From positions 682,001-746,000 of the forward strand of contig NZ_STGA01000029.1 in assembly GCF_005222835.1 (NCBI RefSeq): 64,000 nt of DNA, given 5' to 3'. Positions 41,270-50,547 of the stretch are shown here, piece after piece. Origin of the DNA: Rhizobium sp. FKY42. Its GTDB lineage: Bacteria; Pseudomonadota; Alphaproteobacteria; Rhizobiales; Rhizobiaceae. The translations under genes were made by a program, and so were the position numbers. Numbering within the stretch: position 1 is the first letter of the stretch; each line of letters opens with the position of its first letter. The notes under the pieces were generated by a model. It worked only from the letters and a program-made list of their open reading frames with translations. It was not told where the DNA came from and did not search any database.

Positions 41270-42766
41270 TTACTTCATCGTCGGCATGACGAACTGCGCG
41301 CCTTCCTTGATGCCGGAAGGCCAGCGGCTGGTCACGGTCTTTGTCCGGGTCCAGAACTTGATGGAATCCGTGCCGTGCTGGTTGAGGTCGCCAAAGGACG
41401 AGGACTTCCAGCCACCAAAGGAATGATAGGCCAGCGGAACCGGGATCGGAACGTTGACGCCCACCATGCCGATATTGATACGGCTGGCGAAGTCGCGGGC
41501 TGCATCACCATCGCGGGTGTAGATGGCAACGCCGTTGCCGTATTCATGCTTCATCGGCAGATCGAGTGCTTCTTCATAGGTCTTGGCGCGGACGACCGAG
41601 AGAACCGGACCGAAGATCTCGGTCTTGTAGATGTCCATGTCCGGCGTCACGTTGTCGAACAGGCAGCCGCCGACGAAATAGCCGTTTTCATAGCCCTGCA
41701 GTTTGAAGTCCCGGCCATCGACCACAAGCTTTGCACCTGCTTCGACGCCGCTGTCGATGAGGCCCAGAATGCGATCGCGCGCTTCCTTGGTAACAACAGG
41801 TCCAAGGTCTGCCTTGTCATCGGTGTAAGGACCGATGCGAAGGCTTTCCACCATGGGAGCGAGCTTCTCGATGAGGCGGTTCGCCGTATCTTCGCCCACG
41901 GGCACAGCGACGGAGATTGCCATGCAACGCTCGCCGGCGGAGCCATAGCCCGCACCCATCAGTGCGTTTGCAGCCTGATCAAGATCGGCATCCGGCATGA
42001 TGATCATATGGTTCTTGGCACCGCCGAAGCACTGCGCGCGCTTGCCGTTCATGGCCGCCGTTCCGTAGACATAGCGAGCGATCGGCGTAGAACCGACGAA
42101 GGAAACGGCGCCGATATCCGGATGCGTCAGGATGCCATCGACAGCCGACTTGTCGCCGTTTACGACGTTGAGAATGCCTTCCGGCAAACCGGCCTCGATC
42201 ATCAGTTCGGCCAGACGGATCGGAACGGAAGGATCACGCTCGGATGGCTTCAGAATGAAGGCGTTGCCGCAGGCGATTGCCGGCGCAAACATCCACATCG
42301 GGATCATGGCCGGGAAATTGAACGGCGTAATGCCGGCACCCACGCCGACAGCCTGACGGATCGAATACATATCGATGTTCGGACCAGCGCCTTCGGTGAA
42401 CTCGCTCTTGGACAGATGCGGGATACCGATGACGAATTCGCAGACTTCCAGCCCGCGAACGATATCGCCCTTGGCATCTTCGATTGTCTTGCCATGCTCA
42501 CGCGACAGCATTTCGGCGAGCGAATCCATGTTGTCATTCAGCAATTGAACGAACTTCATGAAAACGCGTGCGCGGCGTTGCGGGTTCATGGCAGCCCATT
42601 TCGGCTGTGCAGCCTTGGCGCTGGCAACAGCAGCGTTCAGCTCTTCCTGGCTGGCAAGAGCGACTTCACCCTGCACTTCGCCTGTCGCCGGATTAAAGAT
42701 GCCCTGCTTGCGACCCGATGTACCGGCGACCTTCTTGCCGTCGATGAAATGTCCGATTTGATACAT
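41270..42766 (-). CDS. mmsA: CoA-acylating methylmalonate/malonate-semialdehyde dehydrogenase
   Basis: Converts methylmalonate semialdehyde (from valine, thymine or inositol) to propionyl-CoA, and malonate semialdehyde (from beta-alanine) to acetyl-CoA, with NAD and CoA. The 498-residue protein starts MYQIGHFIDGKKVAGTSGR, has GITPFNFPAMIPMWMFAPA and FVGSTPIARYVY, and the catalytic cysteine in GSAGERCMAISV. CoA-dependence is inferred from the family. GGAGG precedes the ATG. It is divergent from a LysR regulator across a 105-base region with a long inverted repeat, so it is probably under that regulator's control. It could follow the omega-aminotransferase at 24178 in beta-alanine breakdown. 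Confidence 0.95.
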   Translation of the reverse strand: MYQIGHFIDGKKVAGTSGRKQGIFNPATGEVQGEVALASQEELNAAVASAKAAQPKWAAMNPQRRARVFMKFVQLLNDNMDSLAEMLSREHGKTIEDAKGDIVRGLEVCEFVIGIPHLSKSEFTEGAGPNIDMYSIRQAVGVGAGITPFNFPAMIPMWMFAPAIACGNAFILKPSERDPSVPIRLAELMIEAGLPEGILNVVNGDKSAVDGILTHPDIGAVSFVGSTPIARYVYGTAAMNGKRAQCFGGAKNHMIIMPDADLDQAANALMGAGYGSAGERCMAISVAVPVGEDTANRLIEKLAPMVESLRIGPYTDDKADLGPVVTKEARDRILGLIDSGVEAGAKLVVDGRDFKLQGYENGYFVGGCLFDNVTPDMDIYKTEIFGPVLSVVRAKTYEEALDLPMKHEYGNGVAIYTRDGDAARDFASRINIGMVGVNVPIPVPLAYHSFGGWKSSSFGDLNQHGTDSIKFWTRTKTVTSRWPSGIKEGAQFVMPTMK

Positions 42767-42804
42767 GGTGTTCCTCCAGTGTTGTGGCCGCAGTATGCGC
42801 TTTC

Positions 42805-42849
42805 ATTTGCACAAGACAACACCATGATTTACGCATCCATTGTGCAAAT
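42805..42849. promoter_or_regulatory. Operator between mmsA and its LysR regulator
   Basis: ATTTGCACAA (42805-42814) and TTGTGCAAAT (42840-42849) are exact inverted repeats of 10 bases with a 25-base spacer. Each half sits near one of the divergent starts, as expected for a tetrameric LysR protein binding two sites. Confidence 0.7.
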
Positions 42850-42871
42850 TTTATAGTGCGAGGCAGGCAAA

Positions 42872-43759
42872 ATGGACTGGGATAATGTTCGCATCTTTCT
42901 CGCCGTGGCTCGGGAAGGCCAGTTGCTTTCGGCATCTCGAAGGCTCGGACTCAATCATGCAACGCTCGGACGACGCATCAATGCGCTTGAAGAAGAGCTG
43001 CGGACACGGCTTCTGATCCGCAAGCCCAGTGGATGCGATCTGACGGCAGAAGGCCATGCCTTTTTCGCGACGGCTGAGCGCATGGAGGCCGAGATGCTGG
43101 CGGCGCAGGCACGAGCGGGTAAAGTCGATGCACCGATCGAGGGGATCGTGAGGATCGGCGCTCCGGACGGCTTTGGCGTCTCTTTCCTGGCGCCACGGCT
43201 AGGCCCTCTGATGAGACGGCATCCGAACCTGCGCATCCAACTGGTGCCCGTTCCGCGCTCCTTCTCGCTGTCTTCGCGAGAGGCGGATATTGCCATTACC
43301 GTCGAGCAACCCTCACAGGGGCGACTGATCTGCGCCCGCCTGACCGATTACACGCTCGGACTATATGCATCCGAGGATTATCTCAGGCGGCACGACGCAC
43401 CGCGCGATGTTGAAGATCTGCGGCATCATGCCAGGATCGGTTATGTGGAAGATCTGATCTTTTCCCCGTCGCTGAATTTTACCGGTGAAATCATGCGCGA
43501 CTGGGATGCCCGTTTCGAGATTTCCAGCGCGATCGGTCAGACGGAGGCGGTGCGATCAGGTGCTGGTATTGGCATCCTGCACGATTACATCGCAAGCCAG
43601 GTGCCGGAACTGCGCCGTATTCTTCCGGCCATTTCAATTCGTCGCGCCTACTGGACCAATTATCACGAGAGCCTGCGTGACATGGCACGTATCAGGACCG
43701 TCGTTTCGTTTCTGCAGGAGATCGTCGGGCAAAACAGATCACGTTTCGTCACCGAATAA
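42872..43759 (+). CDS. LysR-family transcriptional regulator
   Basis: A 295-residue LysR regulator. The winged helix-turn-helix is at about residues 1-60 (WDNVRIFLAVAREGQLLSASRRLGLNHATLGRRINALEEEL), then a linker helix and the periplasmic-binding-like effector domain from about residue 90 (GIVRIGAPDGFGVSFLAPRL). It is divergent from mmsA, the standard arrangement for a LysR protein and its target, so it probably senses a valine, inositol or beta-alanine intermediate. It is followed 23 bases later by the minus-strand tRNA-His. Confidence 0.92.
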   Translation: MDWDNVRIFLAVAREGQLLSASRRLGLNHATLGRRINALEEELRTRLLIRKPSGCDLTAEGHAFFATAERMEAEMLAAQARAGKVDAPIEGIVRIGAPDGFGVSFLAPRLGPLMRRHPNLRIQLVPVPRSFSLSSREADIAITVEQPSQGRLICARLTDYTLGLYASEDYLRRHDAPRDVEDLRHHARIGYVEDLIFSPSLNFTGEIMRDWDARFEISSAIGQTEAVRSGAGIGILHDYIASQVPELRRILPAISIRRAYWTNYHESLRDMARIRTVVSFLQEIVGQNRSRFVTE

Positions 43760-43782
43760 AAACTTCAGTCATAAGGGAAAAA

Positions 43783-43859
43783 TGGTACGGTTGGGGGGTC
43801 TCGAACCTCCGACCTCAGGTGCCACAAACCTGCGCTCTAACCAACTGAGCTACAACCGC
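43783..43859 (-). tRNA. tRNA-His (GTG)
   Basis: A 77-base cloverleaf on the minus strand. The acceptor stem GCGGTTG pairs with CAACCGT (ending in a G1-U72 wobble), the D-arm is AGCTC/GAGC, the anticodon loop TTTGTGG gives GTG, and the T-loop TTCGAAC is standard. The discriminator is A73, CCA is encoded, and the base before G1 is T, so the usual G-1 is absent. That loss, with A73, is known in a group of alphaproteobacteria. Confidence 0.95.
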
Positions 43860-43950
43860 ACATCAGGCTGCGGACCGTTCGATCCGCTGCTCTGCGGCGT
43901 GACATAAGGGGATTGCGTTGTTTTTGCAAGCCCTTCTTTTGTCTCGCATG

Positions 43951-43979
43951 CAAAAATGGCCGGACACGAATGTCCGGCC
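43951..43979 (-). terminator. Terminator of the phasin gene
   Basis: GGCCGGACA (43958-43966) pairs with TGTCCGGCC (43971-43979) around CGAA; on the minus strand it continues into a T-run. Nine perfect pairs with a tetraloop. Confidence 0.93.
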
Positions 43980-44001
43980 TATCCTTGGGAGGATATGAAT
44001 A

Positions 44002-44448
44002 TCAGGCAGTCTTGAAGGTAGAGAGCGCCTTTTCAGCCGCTTCCTTGGCAGGCCGGGACACCTCTTCCGAGGCCTTGCGCGCTGTTTCCTGCAAAGCCTT
44101 GGCCTGCTCGACAGCCACTTCTGCCTGCTTGCGGATGAAGGCCGTCTGAAGCTCGATGAGCTGCGCTACGGACTTCACACCAAGAAGCGACTCCAGATGT
44201 GTCAGCGACAGTTCGGTGTTCGTGCGCAGCGCGTCCACAGCCTTCAGGCCGATTTCCACAGAAGCCGACTGTGCGGTCTGAAGCGTCGCTTCAACAACCT
44301 TCGTGGCTTCTTCAGCAGCGTCCTTGACCTTGGTGAAGGCTTCGCGGGACTGTGTTGCGCCCTTCTCGGCGAATTCACGGAAGCTGTCTGTCAGCTTGCT
44401 CGGATCGAAGGTCGAGAACGAGAAAATGTCATCAGTTCTGTATGCCAT
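44002..44448 (-). CDS. Phasin family protein
   Basis: A 148-residue mostly helical protein of the phasin family, which coats polyhydroxyalkanoate granules in the cytoplasm. The N-terminal DDIFSFSTFDPSKLTDSFREFAEKG and the long amphipathic Ala/Glu/Lys helices (VKDAAEEATKVVEATLQTAQSASVEIG and ELQTAFIRKQAEVAVEQAKALQE) are typical, as is the weakly charged Lys/Ala-rich end. ATG 44448 has AAGGA at the right distance. It stands alone between the tRNA-His and the kinase gene, with its own terminator. PHA synthesis genes are not in the window, but acetoacetyl-CoA synthetase at 50548 fits PHB turnover. Confidence 0.9.
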   Translation of the reverse strand: MAYRTDDIFSFSTFDPSKLTDSFREFAEKGATQSREAFTKVKDAAEEATKVVEATLQTAQSASVEIGLKAVDALRTNTELSLTHLESLLGVKSVAQLIELQTAFIRKQAEVAVEQAKALQETARKASEEVSRPAKEAAEKALSTFKTA

Positions 44449-44683
44449 GTGATCTGTCCTTTTTTCGGTGAGCCCCAATCATGAAAGCTCCATGACCTCC
44501 CATATAGATCATTCCGTTGTGCGTTGCAATATTTTTGTGCGCTGCACAATAAGATTTTACAGGTTAACCCTGTTCAGGTTTTATTCTCCTGACCACATGG
44601 ACGCCCGAGGGCTGGGAAGTTACTAACAATGTGTTAATCTACCGTCTTAACAAATGGTGACGGTCCCGGTGCAAGGAAGCTTC

Positions 44684-47600
44684 ATGTCCTCTGTACAGTA
44701 CCCATTCATTGATCTTGCCGTGCACGAGCGCGTGAGGCTGAACTATGCCGCGGGCAAAGCGGTGATCATCTTTTCGGCTGAGATGGATGAGGTGATCTGG
44801 GCCAATGGGGCCGGGGCTCAGCTTTTCGGTCAGGCCAGCATCTATGATCTGATCGAACAGGGGCCACCTGCAACAGAGCTCACCTTCAGGCAGGCCAAGG
44901 CCAGCGCACGCCCCTTGCAGAACACCGGAGACACGCGCAGTTTTCTCATTCGCATGACTGCGGGTTTTGACCGGGTGACTGTACAGGCGAATCTGGAACT
45001 CATTTCCCTTCCGAACGGCGAACATGCCGTGCTTCTCGCCGTACCGGCCGGCGAGGCGCAACCGGCAAGCCTGACCAGCGCGAGCCAGATGCTGCAGGGC
45101 TTTGATGACCCCTCTACCCATATGGCCGTTCTGGACCATCAGGGAGACGTGATCACCGCCTCTTCCGGCTTTTCCGGGCTTGCCTTGTCTTCCCAGACGA
45201 TACAGTTGCTGGTGAGGCTTGCTGGGTCCGGACCAGACCGACTTATCAAACGCGCCGTACCGACCGATTTCGGAAGCCTGCCGACAGCCATCGCGCGCTT
45301 GAGCGATGAGCCAGCTCTTTACCTTGTGATGCTTGTTCAACCCTCCCTAACCGTCGAAGAGGTTGAAGCAGAGACTGGGGTCGCGGAAGATTTTATCGCG
45401 GATCAACCGATCGTCAGCGTCAATGTCGCGGACGCTACTTTCGAGACTGCACTTGATGCGGTGACATCCATTGACGACATGGAGGAAGAACTCGACGAGG
45501 ATCCGGACTTCGTTTCGCAGGGCGATGAAGATCACGCAGACCATGCAGAGATCGTTGACGAGACGGAGACGTCCGCAGCTGTGATCGAGCCTGTAAAGGA
45601 GACCGTCGCAAACAGCGCGCTTGTTCCTCAACCCAACGATCCGGAGAGCTCAGCGGCAGAGCCAGCATCTCCGCACCGGCCCGTGCGCCGTGAGACCCGC
45701 GCCACACGTTTTGTCTGGAAAATCGATGCCGATGGCTATTTCAGCGAAATCTCGCCGGAACTTGCCGCATCTGTTGGGCCGCACGCCGCAGAAATCGTCG
45801 GCCTTTCCTTCACGGACGTGGCTGCCTTGTTCAATCTCGATCCGGAAGGAAAGATTGCCGAATTGCTGAACCGGCGTGACACCTGGTCCGGCAAGACGAT
45901 CTGGTGGCCTGTGGAGGGTACCTCAGCGGTCGTGCCCATCGATTTGGCCGCGCTTCCAACTTATTCGCGCAATCGGGAATTCGATGGCTTCCGGGGTTTT
46001 GGCATCATCCGGCTTGCGGATGCGGAAGAGGATGAGCACGCAATCGGCCTGACTTTCCTGGAAACCGTTTCGGATCCGGTGATTGCGGAGGATAAACCCC
46101 AGGTCGAGAGCGTAGTCGAGGAAGCACAGAACGATGCGGACGGCGATGGCATTGATGTGACACCGGTTGTCGTGCCGATGGAATCAGAAGCTGCCCCAGC
46201 TGAGACAACAGACGTTGACACCGTGCCGCAGTCCGATGACGCCGCTTTTCAAATGGCAAGCGATGAACGGAGTGATGCGGATGCATCGCAACCCATTGCA
46301 GAGACGACGGACGAAAGCACGGACACCGATGACGTGGTAACGGAGGAAGAGGTCGAGGCCTATTATGTCGAGCTCGACGAGTGGGTTCCAGAGGAAGGCG
46401 ACGAGAGCGCTACACCGACTGACGCGCCTGCTGCGATCAATACCCCGATCCCCCTGCCCGCCTTTGAAAAGCCCGTTCTGCGCATCATCGAAAATCCGGG
46501 CCTGCGTTATTCCGATAAGGTTATCCGTTTTGACGAACGGCGGAGCAATCTGCAGGATGGCCTGACGGCGGGCGAACAGGCGGCGTTTCGCGAGATCGCC
46601 CGGAAGTTGGACGCCTTTCGTCGCGGTGAGGATCCGAAGGCGGAGAAGCCGAAATTAACGGCGGAGGAACAACAGGATCGGCGACCGAACGACGTGCAGG
46701 CAATGGACGCTCCCGAGACGGAGGCAGATGGCGAAGTTGCGCCGATTGTTGCTCCTCCGGCCGCATCCTTTGCGCCCCGCTCGCTGCTCGAAGCTGACGA
46801 GGACCAGGCTCTGGATGCCGGAACGGCTCAGCCAGAAGAAACCGGCACGGACAACCTTCCGGAGCCTGTCGCATCCGATCTCGAATCAGATGATGAGGCT
46901 GATCTCGACGAGCAGGCAGAAGAAAATGACGCGCCCAAGGATGGCGAGACCGCTGCCGAAGACGACCGGATCTCGCTTGCGGAAGCCTATGCACAAGCCA
47001 TTCCCTTGCGTCCCCGGCCTGAATTGACAGCCGAGATCATCGATCAGATGCCTGTCGCTCTGCTTGTCCATAGCGGCGACACCCTTATCCACGCCAACCC
47101 GGAGTTCCTGCGCCTCACGGGCTATGCGGGTCTCGAGGATCTTAACGCCGTTGGCGGTCTTGATGCGCTTTTGCAGCGTCAGGATCTCGACGATAAAACG
47201 CACGAAGCTGGCGGCATGGTTGTTGTTCGCGAGGATGATTCCATCGTTCCCGTGACGGCGCGGTTGCAATCTGTTCGCTACGATGGCGCAACGGCTCTCA
47301 TTCTTGCCTTGATGCCGAGCCAGGCCACTGTGGAGGTGACAGAGCCTTCCACAGACGCGGCACCGGACCTGTCAGCGGAGGCGTTTGAAGCGCAGGCGCG
47401 GCAGGCAGGCGAGATTTCCCGTCTGCAGGTCGAAGTCGAGGAATTGCGGGCGATCCTGGATACTGCGACGGACGGCGTCGTTCTGATTGGCGCCGACGGT
47501 ACGATCCGTTCCATGAACCGGGCTGCCAATGCGTTGTTCAACTACGATAACGAGCAGACCAGCGGAAGACCCTTCGTCATGCTGTTTGCCCATGAGAGCC

Positions 47601-48541
47601 AGAAATCCGTTCTCGATTACCTGCATGGTCTCAGCAGCCACGGCGTCGTCAGCCTGTTGAACGATGGGCGCGAAGTGATCGGCCGCGAGGCAGGCGGCGG
47701 CTTCGTGCCACTGTTCATGACGATCGGCAAGCTGACGTCCTCCAACGGCTATTGCGCGGTGATCCGTGACATCACCCAGTGGAAGCGCACCGAAGACGAA
47801 CTTCGCAGCGCAAAGCGTGCGGCTGAAACGGCCAATGCCCATAAAAGTGACTTTCTCGCCCATGTCAGCCACGAGATCCGGACACCGCTCAATGCTATTA
47901 TCGGCTTCGCCGACATGATGGCGACCGAGCGCCTCGGCCCAATCGGACATGCGCGCTATATCGAATACGCCAATGATATCGGCCGGTCCGGTCGCCATGT
48001 TCTCGACATCGTCAACGATCTCCTGGATATTTCCAAGATCGAGGCAGGCGAGATGGAACTGGATTTCGTTTCCGTTGGGCTCAACGAGACGATTGCTGAA
48101 GCTGTTTCGCTTGTTCAGCCGCAGGCAAATACCCAGCGCGTCATTATTCGCACGGCGCTCAGCCATTCGGTGCCGCCAGTGGTGGCAGATCTTCGCTCGG
48201 TCAAGCAGATCGCCCTCAACATCCTGTCCAACGCCATTCGCTTCACGCCATCCGGGGGACAGATCGTGGTCTCCACGTCCTATGAAGCCAATGGCAGCGT
48301 GGTGCTGCGGGTGCGCGACACGGGCATCGGGATGACACGCTCCGAACTCGAGCTGGCAATGAAGCCGTTCCGACAGGTGGCTAGCGCTTCGCGAAAGCGT
48401 GGCGACGGAACTGGACTAGGTCTGCCTCTGACTAAGGCTATGGTAGACGCCAATCGCGCCGTGTTTACCATCCATTCGGCACCAAACGAGGGAACCCTGG
48501 TTGAGATTACCTTTCCATCGCCGCGTGTGCTGGCAAATTGA
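44684..48541 (+). CDS. Large PAS-domain sensor histidine kinase (PdhS/DivJ/PleC group)
   Basis: A 1285-residue histidine kinase with no clear membrane segment. The order is a PAS-like start (ADEMDEVIWANGAGAQLFG region), a second PAS-like region near residues 350-450 (RFVWKIDADGYFSEIS), about 250 residues of very acidic low-complexity linker, a PAS near 780-880, a coiled-coil helix, another PAS (LDTATDGVVLIGADGTIRSMN), then HisKA with HVSHEIRTPLNAIIGF (phospho-acceptor H1063) and HATPase with NAIRFTPSGG and DTGIGM. This H-box is that of the kinases that phosphorylate DivK in cell-cycle control of rhizobia. ATG 44684 has AAGGAA upstream. Exact orthology is not decidable here. Confidence 0.85.
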   Translation: MSSVQYPFIDLAVHERVRLNYAAGKAVIIFSAEMDEVIWANGAGAQLFGQASIYDLIEQGPPATELTFRQAKASARPLQNTGDTRSFLIRMTAGFDRVTVQANLELISLPNGEHAVLLAVPAGEAQPASLTSASQMLQGFDDPSTHMAVLDHQGDVITASSGFSGLALSSQTIQLLVRLAGSGPDRLIKRAVPTDFGSLPTAIARLSDEPALYLVMLVQPSLTVEEVEAETGVAEDFIADQPIVSVNVADATFETALDAVTSIDDMEEELDEDPDFVSQGDEDHADHAEIVDETETSAAVIEPVKETVANSALVPQPNDPESSAAEPASPHRPVRRETRATRFVWKIDADGYFSEISPELAASVGPHAAEIVGLSFTDVAALFNLDPEGKIAELLNRRDTWSGKTIWWPVEGTSAVVPIDLAALPTYSRNREFDGFRGFGIIRLADAEEDEHAIGLTFLETVSDPVIAEDKPQVESVVEEAQNDADGDGIDVTPVVVPMESEAAPAETTDVDTVPQSDDAAFQMASDERSDADASQPIAETTDESTDTDDVVTEEEVEAYYVELDEWVPEEGDESATPTDAPAAINTPIPLPAFEKPVLRIIENPGLRYSDKVIRFDERRSNLQDGLTAGEQAAFREIARKLDAFRRGEDPKAEKPKLTAEEQQDRRPNDVQAMDAPETEADGEVAPIVAPPAASFAPRSLLEADEDQALDAGTAQPEETGTDNLPEPVASDLESDDEADLDEQAEENDAPKDGETAAEDDRISLAEAYAQAIPLRPRPELTAEIIDQMPVALLVHSGDTLIHANPEFLRLTGYAGLEDLNAVGGLDALLQRQDLDDKTHEAGGMVVVREDDSIVPVTARLQSVRYDGATALILALMPSQATVEVTEPSTDAAPDLSAEAFEAQARQAGEISRLQVEVEELRAILDTATDGVVLIGADGTIRSMNRAANALFNYDNEQTSGRPFVMLFAHESQKSVLDYLHGLSSHGVVSLLNDGREVIGREAGGGFVPLFMTIGKLTSSNGYCAVIRDITQWKRTEDELRSAKRAAETANAHKSDFLAHVSHEIRTPLNAIIGFADMMATERLGPIGHARYIEYANDIGRSGRHVLDIVNDLLDISKIEAGEMELDFVSVGLNETIAEAVSLVQPQANTQRVIIRTALSHSVPPVVADLRSVKQIALNILSNAIRFTPSGGQIVVSTSYEANGSVVLRVRDTGIGMTRSELELAMKPFRQVASASRKRGDGTGLGLPLTKAMVDANRAVFTIHSAPNEGTLVEITFPSPRVLAN

Positions 48542-48607
48542 ACGGATCGCGTGGGACGGCATTCCGATTCCTGATGTCTTGATGTAGAGGGACCGGACGA
48601 ACAAGGG

Positions 48608-50278
48608 ATGCCGGTTTTGCCTCCAGCCAGTCATGATTATCCGCGCGTGGTGAAGGAAGAGACACGCTCGCTCGCCGTTCTGGCAGTGCTCATCGCACTG
48701 ATATCAGCAATGCCGCTCGGCGCGGTGGTCTGGATCGCCTTTTCCGGCAGTACGGATAGCCTTTCTCATGTCTTCGTCAATGTCTTGCCAAAGGCCGCGA
48801 GCCGGACGTTTCTCCTCGTGGGCATGACCGGAGTGCTCAGTGCCCTCTTCGGTATCGCAACCGCATGGCTCGTGACGACATTCGAATTTCCATTGAGGCG
48901 CATCCTTTCGGTCGCTCTCGTCTTGCCGCTTGCGATACCCTCCTACATCGCAGCCTATACCTTCGTGGAGTTCCTGGATTACACAGGGCCTCTCCAGACC
49001 GCCCTTCGCTCGACCCTTGGCTTCAAGACGGCGAGAGACTACTGGTTTCCAGATATACGGTCACTTGGTGGCGCTGTGCTGATCCTGTCCAGCGTGCTTT
49101 ACCCCTATATCTATCTCGCCTGCCGGGCGACATTCCTGATGCAGGGGCGCGCGGCAAGCGATGTAGCGCGCACGCTGGGTTCGGGGCTCTGGCGAACGCT
49201 CTGGCGGATCCAACTTCCGATGGCGAGACCGGCCATTGTGATCGGCCTGACCCTGGTTGCGATGGAAACGCTGAATGATATCGGCGCGGTTGAATATCTC
49301 GGCGTCAACACGATCACCTTCTCGATCTACGACAGCTGGCTCAACCGCGGTAGTTTGTCCGGTGCTGCACAGCTGGCACTCGTGCTACTTGCCGTTGTCA
49401 TCGTTCTGATCTCCATCGAGCGGATCGCACGGCGCCGACAGCGCTTTTCCGCAAACCGGACGACATCCAGCGTGAATGACCACGTGCGGCGTCCGCTTGG
49501 CCTCGGGAGTGGCTGGCTGGCAGCTATCGCCTGTCTTCTGCCTGTTGCGCTGGGCTTCCTTCTCCCCTTCGCAATGCTGGTGCATTATGCAAGCATTCGG
49601 CTGGAGCTGCTTGCAGAACCGAAACTGATCAAGGCCTTGTGGAACAGCGTGCAGGTTTCCGGCGCCGCAGCACTGGCAACGGTGATCATCGGCTTTATGC
49701 TCGCCTACACTCACCGCAAGGACACGAGCCATTCAACCCGGTTGGCTGGCCGTATCGCGTCACTCGGCTACGGCATGCCGGGAACCGTGCTTGCGATTGG
49801 CGTCCTGTTCCCACTCGCCGCCTTCGACAACACGCTCGATGCAATCCTGCGTGCGCATCTGGGTATTTCCACAGGCCTTCTTCTGTCGGGCTCCGGCTTC
49901 GCCATTTTCTATGCATGCAGCGTGCGCTTCCTGACGATGGCGGAAGGCACAATCGATGCCGGATTCCAGAAGCTTTCGCCGCATCTCGATATGGCAGCAA
50001 GAACCCTGGGCCGCAACCGGCGGCAAACACTGCTGTTTGTTCTTCTTCCGAATATGCGACCTGCGCTTCTGACCGCCGGCCTCTTCGTGTTCGTCGAGAC
50101 CATGAAGGAACTCTCGGCCACGATCCTGCTGCGCCCCTTCAACTTCAACACGCTGGCGACGCTGGTCTATGAGGACGCATCAAGAGCGCAAGTTGAAGAT
50201 GCATCTGTCGCCGCCCTCATAATCGTGCTGGTCGGTCTCATTCCGGTTCTTTTTGTATCCAGAACAATGGAGCGCTAA
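48608..50278 (+). CDS. Iron-type ABC transporter permease (two fused membrane domains)
   Basis: A 556-residue inner-membrane permease with about 12 helices in two BPD_transp_1 domains, the FbpB/AfuB layout. The two EAA loops are ASDVARTLGSGLWRTLWRIQLPMARPAI and MAARTLGRNRRQTLLFVLLPNMRPAL. It would carry ferric iron or a similar ion delivered by a periplasmic binding protein. No binding protein or ATPase is adjacent; the RirA-linked binding protein at 37200 is a possible partner. It starts at ATG 48608 and is followed by its own terminator at about 50330. Confidence 0.9.
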   Translation: MPVLPPASHDYPRVVKEETRSLAVLAVLIALISAMPLGAVVWIAFSGSTDSLSHVFVNVLPKAASRTFLLVGMTGVLSALFGIATAWLVTTFEFPLRRILSVALVLPLAIPSYIAAYTFVEFLDYTGPLQTALRSTLGFKTARDYWFPDIRSLGGAVLILSSVLYPYIYLACRATFLMQGRAASDVARTLGSGLWRTLWRIQLPMARPAIVIGLTLVAMETLNDIGAVEYLGVNTITFSIYDSWLNRGSLSGAAQLALVLLAVVIVLISIERIARRRQRFSANRTTSSVNDHVRRPLGLGSGWLAAIACLLPVALGFLLPFAMLVHYASIRLELLAEPKLIKALWNSVQVSGAAALATVIIGFMLAYTHRKDTSHSTRLAGRIASLGYGMPGTVLAIGVLFPLAAFDNTLDAILRAHLGISTGLLLSGSGFAIFYACSVRFLTMAEGTIDAGFQKLSPHLDMAARTLGRNRRQTLLFVLLPNMRPALLTAGLFVFVETMKELSATILLRPFNFNTLATLVYEDASRAQVEDASVAALIIVLVGLIPVLFVSRTMER

Positions 50279-50325
50279 GGATCACCGGACCGGACAAAGG
50301 CCGTAAGAACCACATTGCGCACAGA

Positions 50326-50352
50326 AAAAAAGGCAGCCGGAGCTGCCTTTGA
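50326..50352 (+). terminator. Terminator of the iron-type permease gene
   Basis: GGCAGC and GCTGCC arms around CGGA, with A-tract before and TTTGAGTTT after. Placed about 50 bases past the permease stop. Confidence 0.75.
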
Positions 50353-50547
50353 GTTTAAGGTATGCTGATGGATTGTCTCCAGAGCGACCCATAATGACAA
50401 TTCTCTTGCCGCCTCATGAGCCGATGCCCGATCGTCTCCGCTGCGCCTTAACAAGACATTAAAATACGACACCTTGTTATGATGGATGGATCATTGGTTC
50501 ACAAGATGACAACTTCGCTCTACAATGAAACAAGATCCCATTTCGGA

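Noticed and set aside
41171-42856. A 561-codon open frame on the plus strand opposite mmsA
   Set aside because: It lies antisense to a clearly recognised enzyme, has no recognisable domain or ribosome site, and its His/Asp/Gly/Ala-rich composition is what GC-rich codon usage on the other strand produces.
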